DNA of 64,000 bases from Tremella fuciformis (GCA_032768795.1 CP136490.1:2108001-2172000), one strand, 5' to 3'. Shown: positions 45,133-56,392, counted from the first letter of the stretch. Numbers and translations: made by a program. The notes: generated from the letters alone by a model not told the origin.

Positions 45133-48100
45133 TTAAGCGCCCGGCGAGTGCTGCCGCCCAATGCGCGCCAGGCGCGCCTTTTCTTCCTCCATAAACTGCC
45201 TGACTCCCTGCTCGAACCGCGCCTCGTCGCCCTTGGCCTCGACGGCATATGTCCATTCTCTCACTCTGTGCAGCTTGTCTTCCCGCCCCTCGGACCCCGA
45301 GCCCGCGCGCAGGCTCAGCTCGTCCAGCACCAAGCGCGGCGTGTTGCTGCTCACTCCTACCCCTACTCCTGGAGCAGAGAGGGTGCTGCTGGGCACTCGG
45401 AGTGAGAGCGACGAGCGCAGCGACTGGAGTGGGCTCCGGCTTCGTTTTTGCTGCGCTGACCTGTGGGTCGGGAGGGAGGCCGGGTCTGTGCTGAGGAACG
45501 AGGGCGAGTGGTCCTCCGAGTCGTCGGCGAGGTACAGCGAGCCGTCGCCAGAGACTTCGCCAGACGTCGCAGACGTCTGTGTCGCTCGCCGCGGTGACGA
45601 GCGCGGGGGCGTGGGCGGCTTCCTCGTCCGTAGAGGGGACTTGGTCCCGCGCATCGGACTGCGCGGGGGCGGCGTCGGCGCCGTCGCAGACGAAGTCGCA
45701 GCCGCAGCAGGCGAGAAGGTCGAAAACGACGCATCCCTACTTAATTAGCCTCGCCTCGCACCCACTGACCACACTCACACGCTCACAGCCAAACCCGGCC
45801 TCGTGTCCACTGTATCAGTCACCCGCCTTACATCCTTCGCCTTGAGATAATGGCCCCTGCCCGCCGGTGGACTGATATACGGCGCCGTCCAGCGCTTCTC
45901 CTCCACCTCGGCAGCCTGCAGCAAGACATGCGGGATCGGCGGGCGTCTCTTCTCAGGACTGAGCCTGACCCCGCTCAGTGCTGAAGCGTCCTCAGAGGCT
46001 TCCTGCACAGAGTGCAGCGTGAGCGTGCGCGAGTAACTGAGATTCACCGCTTCTTTCAATATACTCTCGCGCCACTTATGCCCCTCATCCCCAACGTCGG
46101 CAGGGCGCTGGAGCGCCGGGTTCTCGAGCGGGCTCGAGACGCTCACTTTGGGCGTCGACTGCGTCGACCGGGGGGAAGAGCGGTCAAACACTTGAGATAG
46201 GCTGCGCGAGAGGGTAGACTTGGAGAAGACTCGGCGGAGGGACGAGGTCGCGCTGGCCAGCGGGGTCGACGCAGATGTCGCTCGCGACATGGGCGTGTGG
46301 GTCTGGGAAGGGTGACTCGGGTAGATCGGCGAGGGCGGGTGCGCCTGCGGCGGCGAGCAGAACGTGCCGAGTCCTCGACCTCGGCGCCGCGCCGTCGTGG
46401 TGGTGGTGGAAGTGCTGGCACTGGCAGTCATGAACGAGCTCCTGCACCCCGGTACGGCGGGCGAAACCTGCGCCTGCGCCTGTGCCGGCCGCTGAGGCTG
46501 ACTGGCGGACGGCGTGACGGACAATCTCTGCGCGGACCGCGCATTCGCCTCGGCCTTAGGAGATCGAGAAGGAGAGCGAAGGGCGGACGAGGGCGCAGCA
46601 GCCGAGTAGGCCTTGCGCAGCTCGCCAGGCTGCATCGTCTTGGCCGTCCGCATCGCCGGTTTCTCCCTCCCTCTCTCCCTCTCATCCTCATCATCGTCGT
46701 CTCGCAGGCGCCACAGGCTCGTCGAGCGCCGTGGGAGGTCCGCGGGCGTGGGCGGAGGCAGGGGCCGCGTCTCGGTGAGGTCGATCGCCTCGGCTTCCAG
46801 GCTGCTAGGCAGGGAGTAGGTCGATTCGGCCCGCGGCCGCTGCAGACTGACGTCGAAGGACGAGGCGAGGATGGAGATCTCGCTCGTGAGCGCCGTGTGT
46901 CCACGGACGCCAGGGCTGGCGTTGTTGTGGGGGATAGAGTACGGGCCGCCGAGGTCGATATTCACTTCGTCTGCGAAGGACCCCAGGGCATGGTCCAGCG
47001 GGGCCGGCGATGGCGGCGCAGGTGCTGGCGAATGTGAGTGCTTGGATGAGCGCGCAGAGAACGACTGCGAGCGCGCGCGGGGCTGCTCTGCTCGGTGAGG
47101 CTGCTTAGACGACGTGCTCCGCCTCAGACTCGTCTTGCTGCCTTTACTCTTCGGCGCCACATCCGCCGGCGCAGGCCGGTCGAGAAATCCGAGCGCCAGC
47201 GCTGGGGAGGGCTGAGCGCCCCGGCGGCGCTCAGCATCGTCCCGCGCAATTTTGCGCGCCGAGTCCCACGTCCCCAGCCCGGCTCGGGTCTCCCCTCGCG
47301 CCATCCCGATCCCGCCATACGTAGGCGCAAGGACGGCCAGGGCGTGCTGGCTCGCGCGGCGGGAGAATGTCGGCGTGCGTGCGTGCGCACGCACATGTGG
47401 GGAGGAGGCGGTGGACCCGGCTGTCGAGTAGTCGAGGTGCGAGAACGATGGCGAGGGAATGACGACCGATACAGAGAGGGGGTCGCCAAAGTCCACGTCG
47501 GGCAGGGTGGGAGATGGCCTAGGCGGCGTAGGCGGCCGCGGCGCACCTCCCGAGAGAGTATAGGAGCGCCGTTTGGTGGCGCTGGGGCGCGGAGAGCTCC
47601 CCGCGGTCCACTCTGCCGCTGAAGGGGGCACGATGGTCCGTGGCGAGATCAGCTCGCTGCGGGCGTAGGGCTGCCATTAGCAGCTGCAGCGCGGCGAGAA
47701 GGGACGAGGTGGCACACCTTGTTGTTGCTGTTGGGACCAGAGACGGCCTGCCCAAGGCTCCAATTCGTCACTTCGCCCAATACACCCAGGGTCGGTTCTT
47801 TCTCCCGCCCAACTTGCACTGCTAGGCCTTTCGACCTGCCCACTGACGAGCCGCCGCCGTTGCTGAGATTGGACAGGTCGGCCATACTGGGCTGCCGGCG
47901 CAGCGTGCGCATACTGGACCGGCTCTTGTGAGTGGGATTGGGATCAGGGCTGCTGTCGGTCTCGAGCCGAGAGGCAGACGGGACACGCTTGGCGGGTCCG
48001 AGCACGGCGCGGTGTCTCTCAGGTGGGTCCGACCCCCGCGAGGCAGATCTGGCGAAAGAGCGGGGCGAGACGGCGTCCACGAGCGCGCGCAGCGTCTGTG

Positions 48101-48650
48101 CCGTCGAGCTGGGGACAAGGGCGGACCGCACACAAGAGTGTTCTTCGATGGCGGTATAGGCGGTGCAGGCCGTGTGGCTTGTCAAGGCCGTAAGTGTCGA
48201 GGTGGTCGCTATTGATTCGCGCCCAGACAGGCCTGAGAGGGCCGAGGGGGTCGAAGCGAGGGTGGGGAAGAGGTAGTGCGCCGAACCGGTGGGCGAGTGC
48301 AGCCCGAGTGCTCCTTCCTCGACTCCACTGGGGGTTCCAGTCGGATGTTGGTGGTGGTAGTATCGCGCGCTCTTGCGCTCGTGCGAGTGAGAATGAGACG
48401 AGCGGCTCCTGCTGATGCTGGAACGAGGCGACAATGCACAACTCTCAGGATAGTGATCAGAGACGGTGATGGTGCTGGTGCGCTGTGCGCCGGGGCTCGG
48501 GCCTTGAAAGGGGTCCAGCACGAGGTGGATCGCCGACGACGCTGCGGCGGGGGGGTAGACGGACGACCGGCGTGGGTCGGCTGGCGGTGGGGATGTGGGT
48601 GGTGACCATGTGTTGAAGAGCGTGTGCGAGGAGCGGAGCGACCTCACCAT
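45133..48650 (-). CDS. Large disordered Ser/Pro/Arg-rich protein, unrecognised
   Basis: Exons 47718-48650, 45779-47670 and 45133-45736 give 1142 residues with all joins in phase. Almost the whole protein is disordered and rich in Ser, Pro, Arg and Ala. Short ordered islands include GHKWRESILKEAVNLSYS, EKRWTAPYISPPAGRGHY and a helical C-terminus (WTYAVEAKGDEARFEQGVRQFMEEE as two adjacent segments). Many SP/TP and RxxS sites suggest heavy phosphorylation, in the manner of cell-cycle or polarity scaffolds, but no family was recognised. No membrane segment or signal peptide was seen. Confidence 0.75.
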
Positions 48651-48998
48651 GTTGGTGCTTCCCGCAGGGTGAGCAAGAGCGCTCTGTTCGCTGTGTTGGG
48701 CTCGGGGTGATGGCGATGGTGATGGTGGCGATGATGAGCACGGTCGTCAGGGCACCCCTGGCCTGGGGGTGTTTCAGCGGGACGGCGGCGTACGTGCCAG
48801 CGAGATGGGATTATAGTGCTAAGAGATCATGAGAGAGAGAGGATGATAGACAGATGGTTGTGGTGGCGATCACACAGTCGAGTTGGGCGAGAGGACCAGT
48901 CTCGATTCAGCATGTCTCACTCACCACATCCATCAACGATCAACACCACCCACTCGTGGCCAGCTGCATGCGTCACAGTCACAGTGATGCATCCCATG
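48651..48998. other. Intergenic region with TGATGG repeats
   Basis: 348 bp. It contains GTGATGGCGATGGTGATGGT near 48709 and a GAGAGAGAGAGGATG tract near 48832. No gene or RNA seen. Confidence 0.4.
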
Positions 48999-50089
48999 CT
49001 AGTTTCGTAAGACGACCAAAAGGGCAACGACAAGCGGGATGAGCGCCAAACATCCCATCATCCCTCAAGGCATCAGCTCACCACCACTTGGGTTGCCGCC
49101 AAGTGCTCACCTCGCCAGTACATCGAGCGCCGCCACTGCCGCTGATCCACCAGACTCTTCTGCCTTGCAATCTCCGTCTCGAAGAACAGTTGCTGCCCGT
49201 CAGCTTTCACGATATCTGAAATGGGATAGCTGACCGTCTCCTCGGCCCAGCGCTCAATCTTGCTGAGCGCATCCTGGCTCTCGTCCGTCCCCGCCACGTC
49301 CACGCGCTTGATGCGCCCCTCGTTTCCATGGAACGGCTCCGAGTCCTCGACGTGCCGCACAAAGTCAGTCCATGGCGTCAGGCGCCGGCGGAGTGTCTCG
49401 ACGTCGCCTTTGCGCTTCGAGAGGATCTCGGCGAGGCGCGTTTGGTGCAGGGGCTGGGCGTCGCGCACCGTGCTCTGCAGCGAGTCGTTCAGGTCCTATT
49501 GTAAGCTCGGCATTCCACCAACAGCCAGACATACGTTCGCCTGCTGGTCGAACGATGCTAGGCGCGTAAACATGTTGTACCACTCAACAAAGAGCCGATG
49601 CTCCAGCGTATTCTGCCATCAGCCCGGTTCTTCACATCTAGCGTGCTTGATGCACGCACCTTGGACGCTCTGATCTTGCGCTCGTGCTCGTCGCATAAGG
49701 CAGTGAGGCGGTCGATCTCTTTCTGCAGCGCACTGCCCTCAGCCTTCATCTCCGGCATAGAGGTAGACGCACTGCTCCGACGTGATACTAGGCGTCACCG
49801 CCCTGCTTCGCACGACTTCCCGGTCCGACGACGCCCCCATCGACTCGTCATCCCTCGGCCGGAGTCTTGATGGTCCCGCATGTCCATGCCCAGTGATACT
49901 TGAGAAGGGATGCCCCTGGGCAGGAGGCGCCGAGAGTGGCGGGTGGTCGTGGGACTGGCGATGGGGGTGCGAGGTGTGGACGTGGACGGCCGCGACGGGG
50001 TTGGTGGATGTGCGCCGGGCGAACTGGACAGAGTGGTGTGGGCGGATGGGCACTGGCGACGAGGGGCGAGACCCGTTTCTCCGCTGCAT
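48999..50089 (-). CDS. Tail-anchored coiled-coil protein, unrecognised
   Basis: Exons 49773-50089, 49660-49732, 49535-49612, 49235-49495, 49111-49192 and 48999-49063 give 291 residues, total divisible by three. Residues 1-105 are disordered (His/Ser/Pro-rich). The rest is helical with heptad-like stretches (ALQKEIDRLTALCDEHERK, RLAEILSKRKGDVETLRRR). The last exon, found only by splicing, supplies GMMGCLALIPLVVALLVVLRN, a single C-terminal hydrophobic helix ending at the stop. This predicts a tail-anchored membrane protein facing the cytosol. It could be a SNARE-like or organelle-tethering protein, but no SNARE motif with a central Gln/Arg was identified. Confidence 0.75.
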
Positions 50090-50276
50090 CCCACTATAGT
50101 ACAGAGTAACAATGACAGTTGGGAAGAGATCCAGGTCCGACGACTCTCGGCGTATGCGATGGAGGCCACGTGTTTCTGCCCTGAATGACGGAGGTGGAGG
50201 CTGTTCTCGTCACCGAGGTTGTCGTCGTCGTCGTCGTCTTGGGCATCCTCATCGTGTAATCTCATTCATCAACAAA
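50090..50276. promoter_or_regulatory. Divergent promoter with GTC microsatellite
   Basis: 187 bp between divergent starts, with a run of GTC units at about 50218-50239 just before the GH15 ATG. Confidence 0.5.
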
Positions 50277-52966
50277 ATGTCGCCGGCAGCGCAGATCGAC
50301 CCCGACAAGGACAAAGACACGACCGAGACGCCCGTGCGGGGCATCCAAGACCATGCACTCATCGGCAACCTCCAAACCGCCGCGCTCGTCTCGGTCGACG
50401 GGTCGATCGAATCCATGTGCATCCCGTACTTTGACTCGCCCTCGGTGTTTGCGCGCATCGTCGACGCCGACAAGGGCGGCCACTTCTCCATCTCCCCCAC
50501 GTGGCCGTTCAAGCCCAAGCAGGCCTACGCGCCCAACAGCAACGTGCTCGTGACCAAGTTCCTGAGCGAGGAGGGCGTCGCGACGCTCACCGACCTGCTC
50601 GTGCCGCGCGGCGCCAACCGTACCGGCAGCCAGAGCAAGGTCTTCCTGCCGTGGCTCATCAGGCGCGTGGAGAGTATTCGCGGGACGGTGCCGTTCAGGC
50701 TCGAGTGCGCGCCCGCCTTCAACTACTGCAGGGACAAGCACACGGTCGAGGTACGCCCATCTACACCCATACTCACGCGGGAGCTGAGGGCAGATTGTCG
50801 AGGACGACTCGCTCACTTCGGGGTGCGGGCACACGGACAAGGCGCTCTTCAAGACGCCTTCCATGTGCCTCGACCTGCGGTACCTCAACATGCCCTCGCG
50901 GGACGGCGCGGGCGACCCGGTCGGCTCGGTCGGCGAGGGCGATGGCGACTGTCCCGGCCCCCAGATCGAGTGGAAGACCGAGAAGCTCGATGGGCGCGGG
51001 CTGCTGGGCGATGCTGTCACCGCCGAGTTTGAGCTCAAGGAGGGCCAGAGCGTCTGCTTTGTCCTTCGCCAGACGCGCGAGTGGGAGTACGCCAGCAAGG
51101 AGCACGAGCGCGTGGCGAACCCGAATCCGGAGCGGGCAAAGAGTCTCGGGGTCGACCTCCACAGTCTGGTCGCTGCGTCCAGCAAGCTCAGGCCGAAGGA
51201 GAACCCGAATCTCACCATAGTGAGTGATGAGATCTGAGCCGGGCTGACGGCAGGCGCTTCTCACTGCGCTCATGAGGGACACCCAGTCGTACTGGCAGGA
51301 TTGGATCAGTAAGAGCAAGTACCGCGGAAGATGGAGGGAGGCCGTACATCGATCGGCACTAGTCTTGTCAGCTCCCTTGCAACTCGTGCGAAGTCGAGCT
51401 GACGCTCAGAAAAATGCTCGTGTTCGAGGAGACGGGGGCAATCATTGCGGCGCCCACCTTTTCGCTACCAGAAAATATCGGTGGAGGGCGGAACTGGTGA
51501 GCTGAACAAGATGTAGGCTGTCAGCTGACGAGTAGGGACTACCGCTTCACCTGGGTCCGCGATACGTCTTTCTCCCTATACGCTCTGATCCGCCTCGGCT
51601 TCACGGAAGAGTGAGTATACATGGCCATAGGTGTGATTGACGCTAGGGCGAATGCGTATATGGACTTCATCTTGGCTCGGCTACGAGACCGCAACTCGGA
51701 CGGCTCTCTGCAAATGTCAGCTAGTCGATCATAGAGGGAACAAGAGCTGATCAGCAGCGTGTACACGATTCATGGTGGAAAGGCATGTTAGCCGATGGGG
51801 AGCTTGGAAGAGCACTTATGTCAGGACTTGGATGAGATTACGCTCGACCATCTGGCAGGACACAAGGGTTCAAAGCCTGTCAGAATCGGTAACGGCGCCG
51901 CGGACCATCTGCAGCTGGTGAGGCATGCTCTACCATCTGGGGACATCCTGACTTTCAGGACATCTACGGCGAGCTGATGGACTGTATCTATCTGGCCCAA
52001 AAGTACAGCAAGCCCCTGGTAAGTTAGTGCGGCTGTTTCAGGAGCTTATGCCAGAGCTGGGACTCATGGGTTGCCGTGCGACAAGTGATCGACTTTGTCT
52101 GCACCCAGGTAGACGAGCAGGACCTGTCGATATGGTCAGTAATCAGACTAGATGTTCTTTGAATAGTGCTGAAGATGAGGGAGGTAAGAGGCAAGAAGAA
52201 GAACTTCTTGTACTCGAAAGTGATGATGTGGTGAGTGCCTCATGTTGAGCGCGGCTGAAAGCAGGGTGGCGATCGACCGTGGACTTCGGTTGGCGGAGAA
52301 GCGATGCTTGCCATGTCCGAACCGGATCAAGTGGCTGGACACGCGCGATAGACTATACGAGACGATACAGGAGAAGGGGTTCAACAAGGAAAAGGGGGCT
52401 TTCATCCAGTCTTACGAAGACCGAGAGACCCTCGACTCGGCTGTGTGTGAGTATCCTCAGCTACCGTTCTCCTTGCGTCGAGCTGAGCAATAGTGATCAT
52501 GCCCCTTGTCTTCTTCATCTCCGCGGCCGATCCTCGCTTCACCTCGACTCTAGAGCAGATATTGAAGACACCCGAAAAAGGCGGTCTGACCGCCAACAAC
52601 TCGGTGTATCGCTACAACACCCAAACGTCCGACGACGGCGTGGGCGGCGAAGAAGGCGCCTTCAGCCTCTGCACCCTGTGGTGCGTCGAGGCAATGACCC
52701 GTGCGGGTGTATATGACCGCCGGTACCTCGACAAGGCGTAAGTCCTCTCTTATCCCTGGGATGTCGCTGATGGCAGTGTCAACATGTTCATGGATTTCCT
52801 GGGGTACGGCAATCACGTCGAGCTGTACTCTGAGGAGATCTCGCGCGGAGGGGAGGGGCTGGGCAATACGCCGCAGGCGTTCTCGCATGTCACGCTCATC
52901 TCGGCTGCGTTCAACCTGGATAGGGCTATCGGGGGCAGTTTCCAGACGGTCGCGAATGTTACGTAG
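50277..52966 (+). CDS. GH15 family glucoamylase/trehalase-like protein
   Basis: Fourteen exons (50277-50750, 50794-51219, 51254-51366, 51410-51496, 51536-51610, 51647-51715, 51758-51782, 51825-51917, 51959-52018, 52055-52134, 52180-52230, 52265-52446, 52494-52737, 52777-52966) give 722 residues. The N-terminal beta-rich domain ([33 protein letters not shown]) is the trehalase-like N-domain of GH15 proteins. The (alpha/alpha)6 barrel has [41 protein letters not shown] and [16 protein letters not shown] with the expected acids. No signal peptide is visible, so cytosolic action on trehalose or a short glucan is inferred. Exon 7 is 25 nt and is followed by a GC-AG intron (51783-51824). A DNA transposon begins 41 bp after the stop. 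Confidence 0.88.
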
Positions 52967-53007
52967 GCAGGTAGATGTTACGGACGATCTTGTAGGCGTA
53001 GGCTGTA

Positions 53008-53050
53008 ACGTCGGTCACGTGGAAAAGGGCCACACCCAAATAATTGCCAC
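53008..53050 (+). repeat. Left terminal inverted repeat of the transposon
   Basis: 43 bp. Pairs with 55513-55555 at 42 of 43 positions. Contains a CACGTG hexamer at 53016-53021. Confidence 0.95.
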
Positions 53051-53109
53051 CGAGCACCGAAGGTATCATCATGGTGTCAAGAACTGCTCTTGTGCATGCA
53101 GTTCTTGAG

Positions 53110-54774
53110 TTACATGCGTATGACTGTAGCTGGAGCACGAGACGGACCCCCTTGACCAGCCCCAACAGCGTTGGAAGCCTTAGCTCGCTTCTTTGCCGCC
53201 CTTTCTTCGTCCATCTTCGCCACTCTCTCATAAACCTCGGTCGTGGTGAGGGTGAAGGTTCCCAATGTAGAAACGCTCACGATCTTGCGCTTGGCCTTGG
53301 GTCGGTCCAAGGCAGCGTGCAGCTCGGTATTCTCTCGCTCTGCAAGGGTGTAGCGGGCGTGCGCAACCTCGGATGTCTCGACAAGCTTGTCGAAGTGATT
53401 TTTGACCGGTGTTGATAGATCCGAGCCATAAAGGCTCATAAAAGCTCGGTTCTCGCTTGAAAGTGAGCCCAATGGCTGGCTAAGCAGCAGATGAGACGGA
53501 CGAGGTGCTCTTTGAGGTGTGCAGACGTCCTGCAAGAGCTTCTGAGGGTTGAACGGCTCAAGACCAGTATTTCGCCACCCAGACTTGATGTTCCGCTCGG
53601 TCAGGGCTTCTTGACGAGCCTCGGCGAGCAGTCCGGCCCAGACACTCTTCGATATTGTCGGGGAGTGCCAGCGCGAGTAGCGAGCGATCGCAGAGGCCAT
53701 GGCGGCTTTCAGAGGCTTGAATACTCCAACATCCAGAGGCTGCGAGATGTTTGAGGTGTGCGAAGGTAAGATCATGAGGTCGATGTCGTTGGCAAGACAG
53801 ATCCCGATAAACGTGGCTCGCACATGGCTGCCATGACCGTCGACGATGAGCAGTCGACGCTGATTGGGTGTGTCGATTGCTGCATTCGGAAGGAAGATCA
53901 AGTCGAGCCATTTGAGGGCTGTCGCATCATTTGTCCAGCCTGACTCGCTTGCAGACCAAGCCCAAGCGCTGATATCGACCCTTGGGTTCTCTGGCATCCA
54001 CCCCGAGCTCACGCCTGCCTTGCCCTTGAAGATGACAAGTGGCGGTAAGGCCTTGCCTGCGGCCGAGACGCATTCGATGGTGGTTACCCACTCTCTCGAG
54101 CCCTGCTCCTTCTGCCAGGCCTTGTTGCCGGTCTTGGGCAATAACGAGACGGTATCGGCCTTGTCCATGACCGCAAGGACCTGTCGAGAGGCCGTGAGAC
54201 CAAGCCCGTAGCCAGTTTCGTCCATGTTGTAGATATTTTGCGGTTCGTAGTTGTTCAACTCTCGCAGCTCGCGGACCTCATTGAACCAGGCTGTCATGTT
54301 CTCCACATTGGCCCCATTGAAGCGGGCAGCATCGATCCTTCGCGTGGTGGTCGTGCGGACCTCTGGGTGTCGAGATTTGAAGCGTTGGATCCAGTTGATG
54401 CCAAGGGGCTCGATAGAATCCGGTCGGCAAGTCGGGTCAAGGAGCAGCCTGGTCTGTCGGAGCTGACTGGCAATGGTTTTGGCCTCTTTTGGTGTGATAG
54501 GATGGCCCAAATTGGTCATACGTCGCATGTGATCGACCAGGGCTGTCTCCTCACGCGGTGTGAGGGCTTGAAGGGGCTCTGCAGCGGTGTTGTGGTCGGA
54601 AACGCCAGCCGAGACGCGTTTGGATAGGGTCTGGTGGTTGATGCCAAATTCTGCAGCAATGACGCGCATTGAGGGAGGATTGTCGGGCTCTGCAAGTAGC
54701 CTAGACCAGTAAGCATCGACTGCAGCCTGGATGGTAGCTTTGGAAGCCCGCATGCTTGAGATAGAGCGATCCAT
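53110..54774 (-). CDS. pogo/Fot1-type transposase
   Basis: Intronless, 554 residues, ATG at 54774. The N-terminal HTH_psq-type domain (ATIQAAVDAYWSRLL, INHQTLSKRVSAG) is followed by a CENP-B-type HTH (EETALVDHMRRMTNLGHP, WIQRFKSRHPEVR). The DDE_1 catalytic core has its three acids in NIYNMDETGYGLG, LLIVDGHGSHVRA and SQPLDVGVFKPLK, giving a DDD triad as in pogo/Fot1 elements. The C-terminus is basic, possibly a nuclear localisation region. The ORF has no stop or frameshift and full family length, so the enzyme may be functional. It is the only gene of the element. Confidence 0.95.
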   Translation of the reverse strand: MDRSISSMRASKATIQAAVDAYWSRLLAEPDNPPSMRVIAAEFGINHQTLSKRVSAGVSDHNTAAEPLQALTPREETALVDHMRRMTNLGHPITPKEAKTIASQLRQTRLLLDPTCRPDSIEPLGINWIQRFKSRHPEVRTTTTRRIDAARFNGANVENMTAWFNEVRELRELNNYEPQNIYNMDETGYGLGLTASRQVLAVMDKADTVSLLPKTGNKAWQKEQGSREWVTTIECVSAAGKALPPLVIFKGKAGVSSGWMPENPRVDISAWAWSASESGWTNDATALKWLDLIFLPNAAIDTPNQRRLLIVDGHGSHVRATFIGICLANDIDLMILPSHTSNISQPLDVGVFKPLKAAMASAIARYSRWHSPTISKSVWAGLLAEARQEALTERNIKSGWRNTGLEPFNPQKLLQDVCTPQRAPRPSHLLLSQPLGSLSSENRAFMSLYGSDLSTPVKNHFDKLVETSEVAHARYTLAERENTELHAALDRPKAKRKIVSVSTLGTFTLTTTEVYERVAKMDEERAAKKRAKASNAVGAGQGGPSRAPATVIRM

Positions 54775-54967
54775 AGAAAGAGTAATGTCAACAACGCGTC
54801 ATGTCAGAGATGAACTAGGTAGATCGTGCAGGAAAGTGCGCGATAGGGCGTAGCTCGTTATTTCAATTCTTTTTTAGCTCTGAATTTCTAATCAGGTATT
54901 CAAGTTATTGGTTCTCAGGCAATTTGGAAAACCTAATGCAATTCCTTGTTCTTTGGTTCCGTTAGAC

Positions 54968-55065
54968 ATGGGGGGGTGGGACACCCCCCCAAGACCCCCC
55001 CTTGCGCCTAGCGGCGCAGCCATCGCAGCCCTTACGGGTCAAGCATCCGGCAAAGCCGGATGTAC
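54968..55065. other. Hairpin-rich, G/C-run segment inside the transposon
   Basis: Two consecutive inverted repeats: G7-T-GGG-ACA-C7 at 54970-54990, and CATCCGGC-AAA-GCCGGATG at 55044-55062. The segment lies upstream of the transposase start in otherwise A/T-richer sequence. Role unknown. Confidence 0.6.
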
Positions 55066-55512
55066 TGTAGAACATTGATTAGTTGCAAGCTAAAGCACTT
55101 CATCAAGAGATGCGCAAGTGCTTGTTGGGCATGCTAGGCTGATCAGATGATCATAGGCATGCCAAGCTGGTCACAGGGGCTATGTCACAGCTGCCACCTG
55201 GCAAGCCTATTGCAGTCTTGTCAGACTTGCGCTATTGTAACCATTTTGGTGCAATGATAGGGCAGGGTATGGCAGTAGCTATGTAGGCGATTGGTTCTGC
55301 TACAGAGATCATTCCATGCATCAGCCTCATGCATAGATCTTTATTCTCTGATGAAAGGCAATTTGGCAAGGACACAATGCATATTAGGATTGTGCTGATG
55401 AAATCAGAATGGCCGGAATTTTCTTATTTAATTCCCCCATTTACCGTTTTCGTTCCAGGGACACCCGCAGAAATTCGCCCCGTAAGAGCTACGCTGATGA
55501 CGACGCGTCCAC

Positions 55513-55555
55513 GTGGCAACTATTTGGGTGTGGCCCTTTTCCACGTGACCGACGT
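55513..55555 (-). repeat. Right terminal inverted repeat of the transposon
   Basis: 43 bp. Inverse of 53008-53050 with one mismatch. Contains CACGTG at 55542-55547. TA follows at 55556. Confidence 0.95.
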
Positions 55556-55658
55556 TAGGAGAGAGCGGGATCAAATTTCCGTGATATCGCCAAAATGTCC
55601 ACCGTCGAACTTGTACTTCCACCTCCTCAATCAGTCTATTGCAAAGCATTCATACAAG

Positions 55659-56392
55659 ATGTCGCTCATCTCGCGCCGCACCATCGCCTCGTCCTCAAGG
55701 CTACTCCAGACTGCCGCAGCAGCGTCCACCTCTCCCGCACCTGCGTCTGCGTCTGCTTCTGCGTCCGGGTCCGGATCGAAAGAACGAGAAACCGCCAATT
55801 CAATTATACAGAACGTCCTGGCAATGTACGATAAATCGGCAGCGGCAGCAGGCGGAGCAAGCTCGAACCCGTTTGGCGGGACGGCTGCCTCTGCTTCGGC
55901 GACAGCGGCAGGGGCGGCGATGGACGAGGGAAGGATGATGTTGAGTAGTTTGCCGAGTGGGCCCACTGGGCCCAGGCCGGTCTTTGCGGCGGGCGAGGTG
56001 GGTCCTCCTCTCTACACAACTCAGGCAAGACTCTGTATGTTGGGGGTAGAGCCTGACCCCAGTCCCTCCCGCCGCACGCCCTCTCCTCCCCCTCCATCCT
56101 CCCCCCCTCCAGACCCCCCGCGCGCCCGCCCCTCCTCGGCCCCTCCCGCGCCCTCGCCAAGCAACTCGACCCGTTCGTGCAGAGCGGCACGCGCCCCTTG
56201 GACCACGCGCTCAACCCCGCTTTCGCGCACCAGTTTGTCGATCGGATGGGCCGCATCAAGGGGCGCAACATGACGGGCCTGAGCTGGCGCAGTCAGCGCG
56301 CGGTGGGCAAGATGGTGCGAAGGGCGAGGGCGATGGGGGTCGTGAGTGGGTGGAGCGACCGGCCTGCGTTTGGCGGGTACGGGGAGCAGTAG
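55659..56392 (+). CDS. RSM18: Mitochondrial small-subunit ribosomal protein bS18m
   Basis: Exons 55659-55997 and 56063-56392 give 222 residues. The first 115 residues are Ala/Ser-rich with an N-terminal basic presequence (MSLISRRTIASSSRLL) that fits mitochondrial import. The C-terminal region is the bS18 core: FAHQFVDRMGRIKGRNMTG, then LSWRSQRAVGKMVRRARAMG. Bacterial S18 has the same order and basic residues for contact with rRNA. The extended N-terminus is normal for fungal mitochondrial forms. Its ATG lies about 100 bp from the right end of the transposon, so promoter sequence was displaced by the insertion. It converges with the next gene, 75 bp between stops. Confidence 0.85.

Larger units (their letters stand above)
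53008..55555. mobile_element. pogo/Fot1-like DNA transposon, complete with TIRs and TA duplication
   Basis: 2548 bp bounded by 43-bp terminal inverted repeats starting ACGTCGGTCACGTGG that differ at one base. Both ends are flanked by TA (53006-53007 and 55556-55557), the Tc1/mariner-pogo target site. It carries one 554-residue transposase ORF on the minus strand and about 780 bp of non-coding DNA at its right end. The near-identical TIRs and open ORF indicate a recent insertion. It sits between the GH15 and mitochondrial bS18 genes and breaks neither. Confidence 0.95.
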
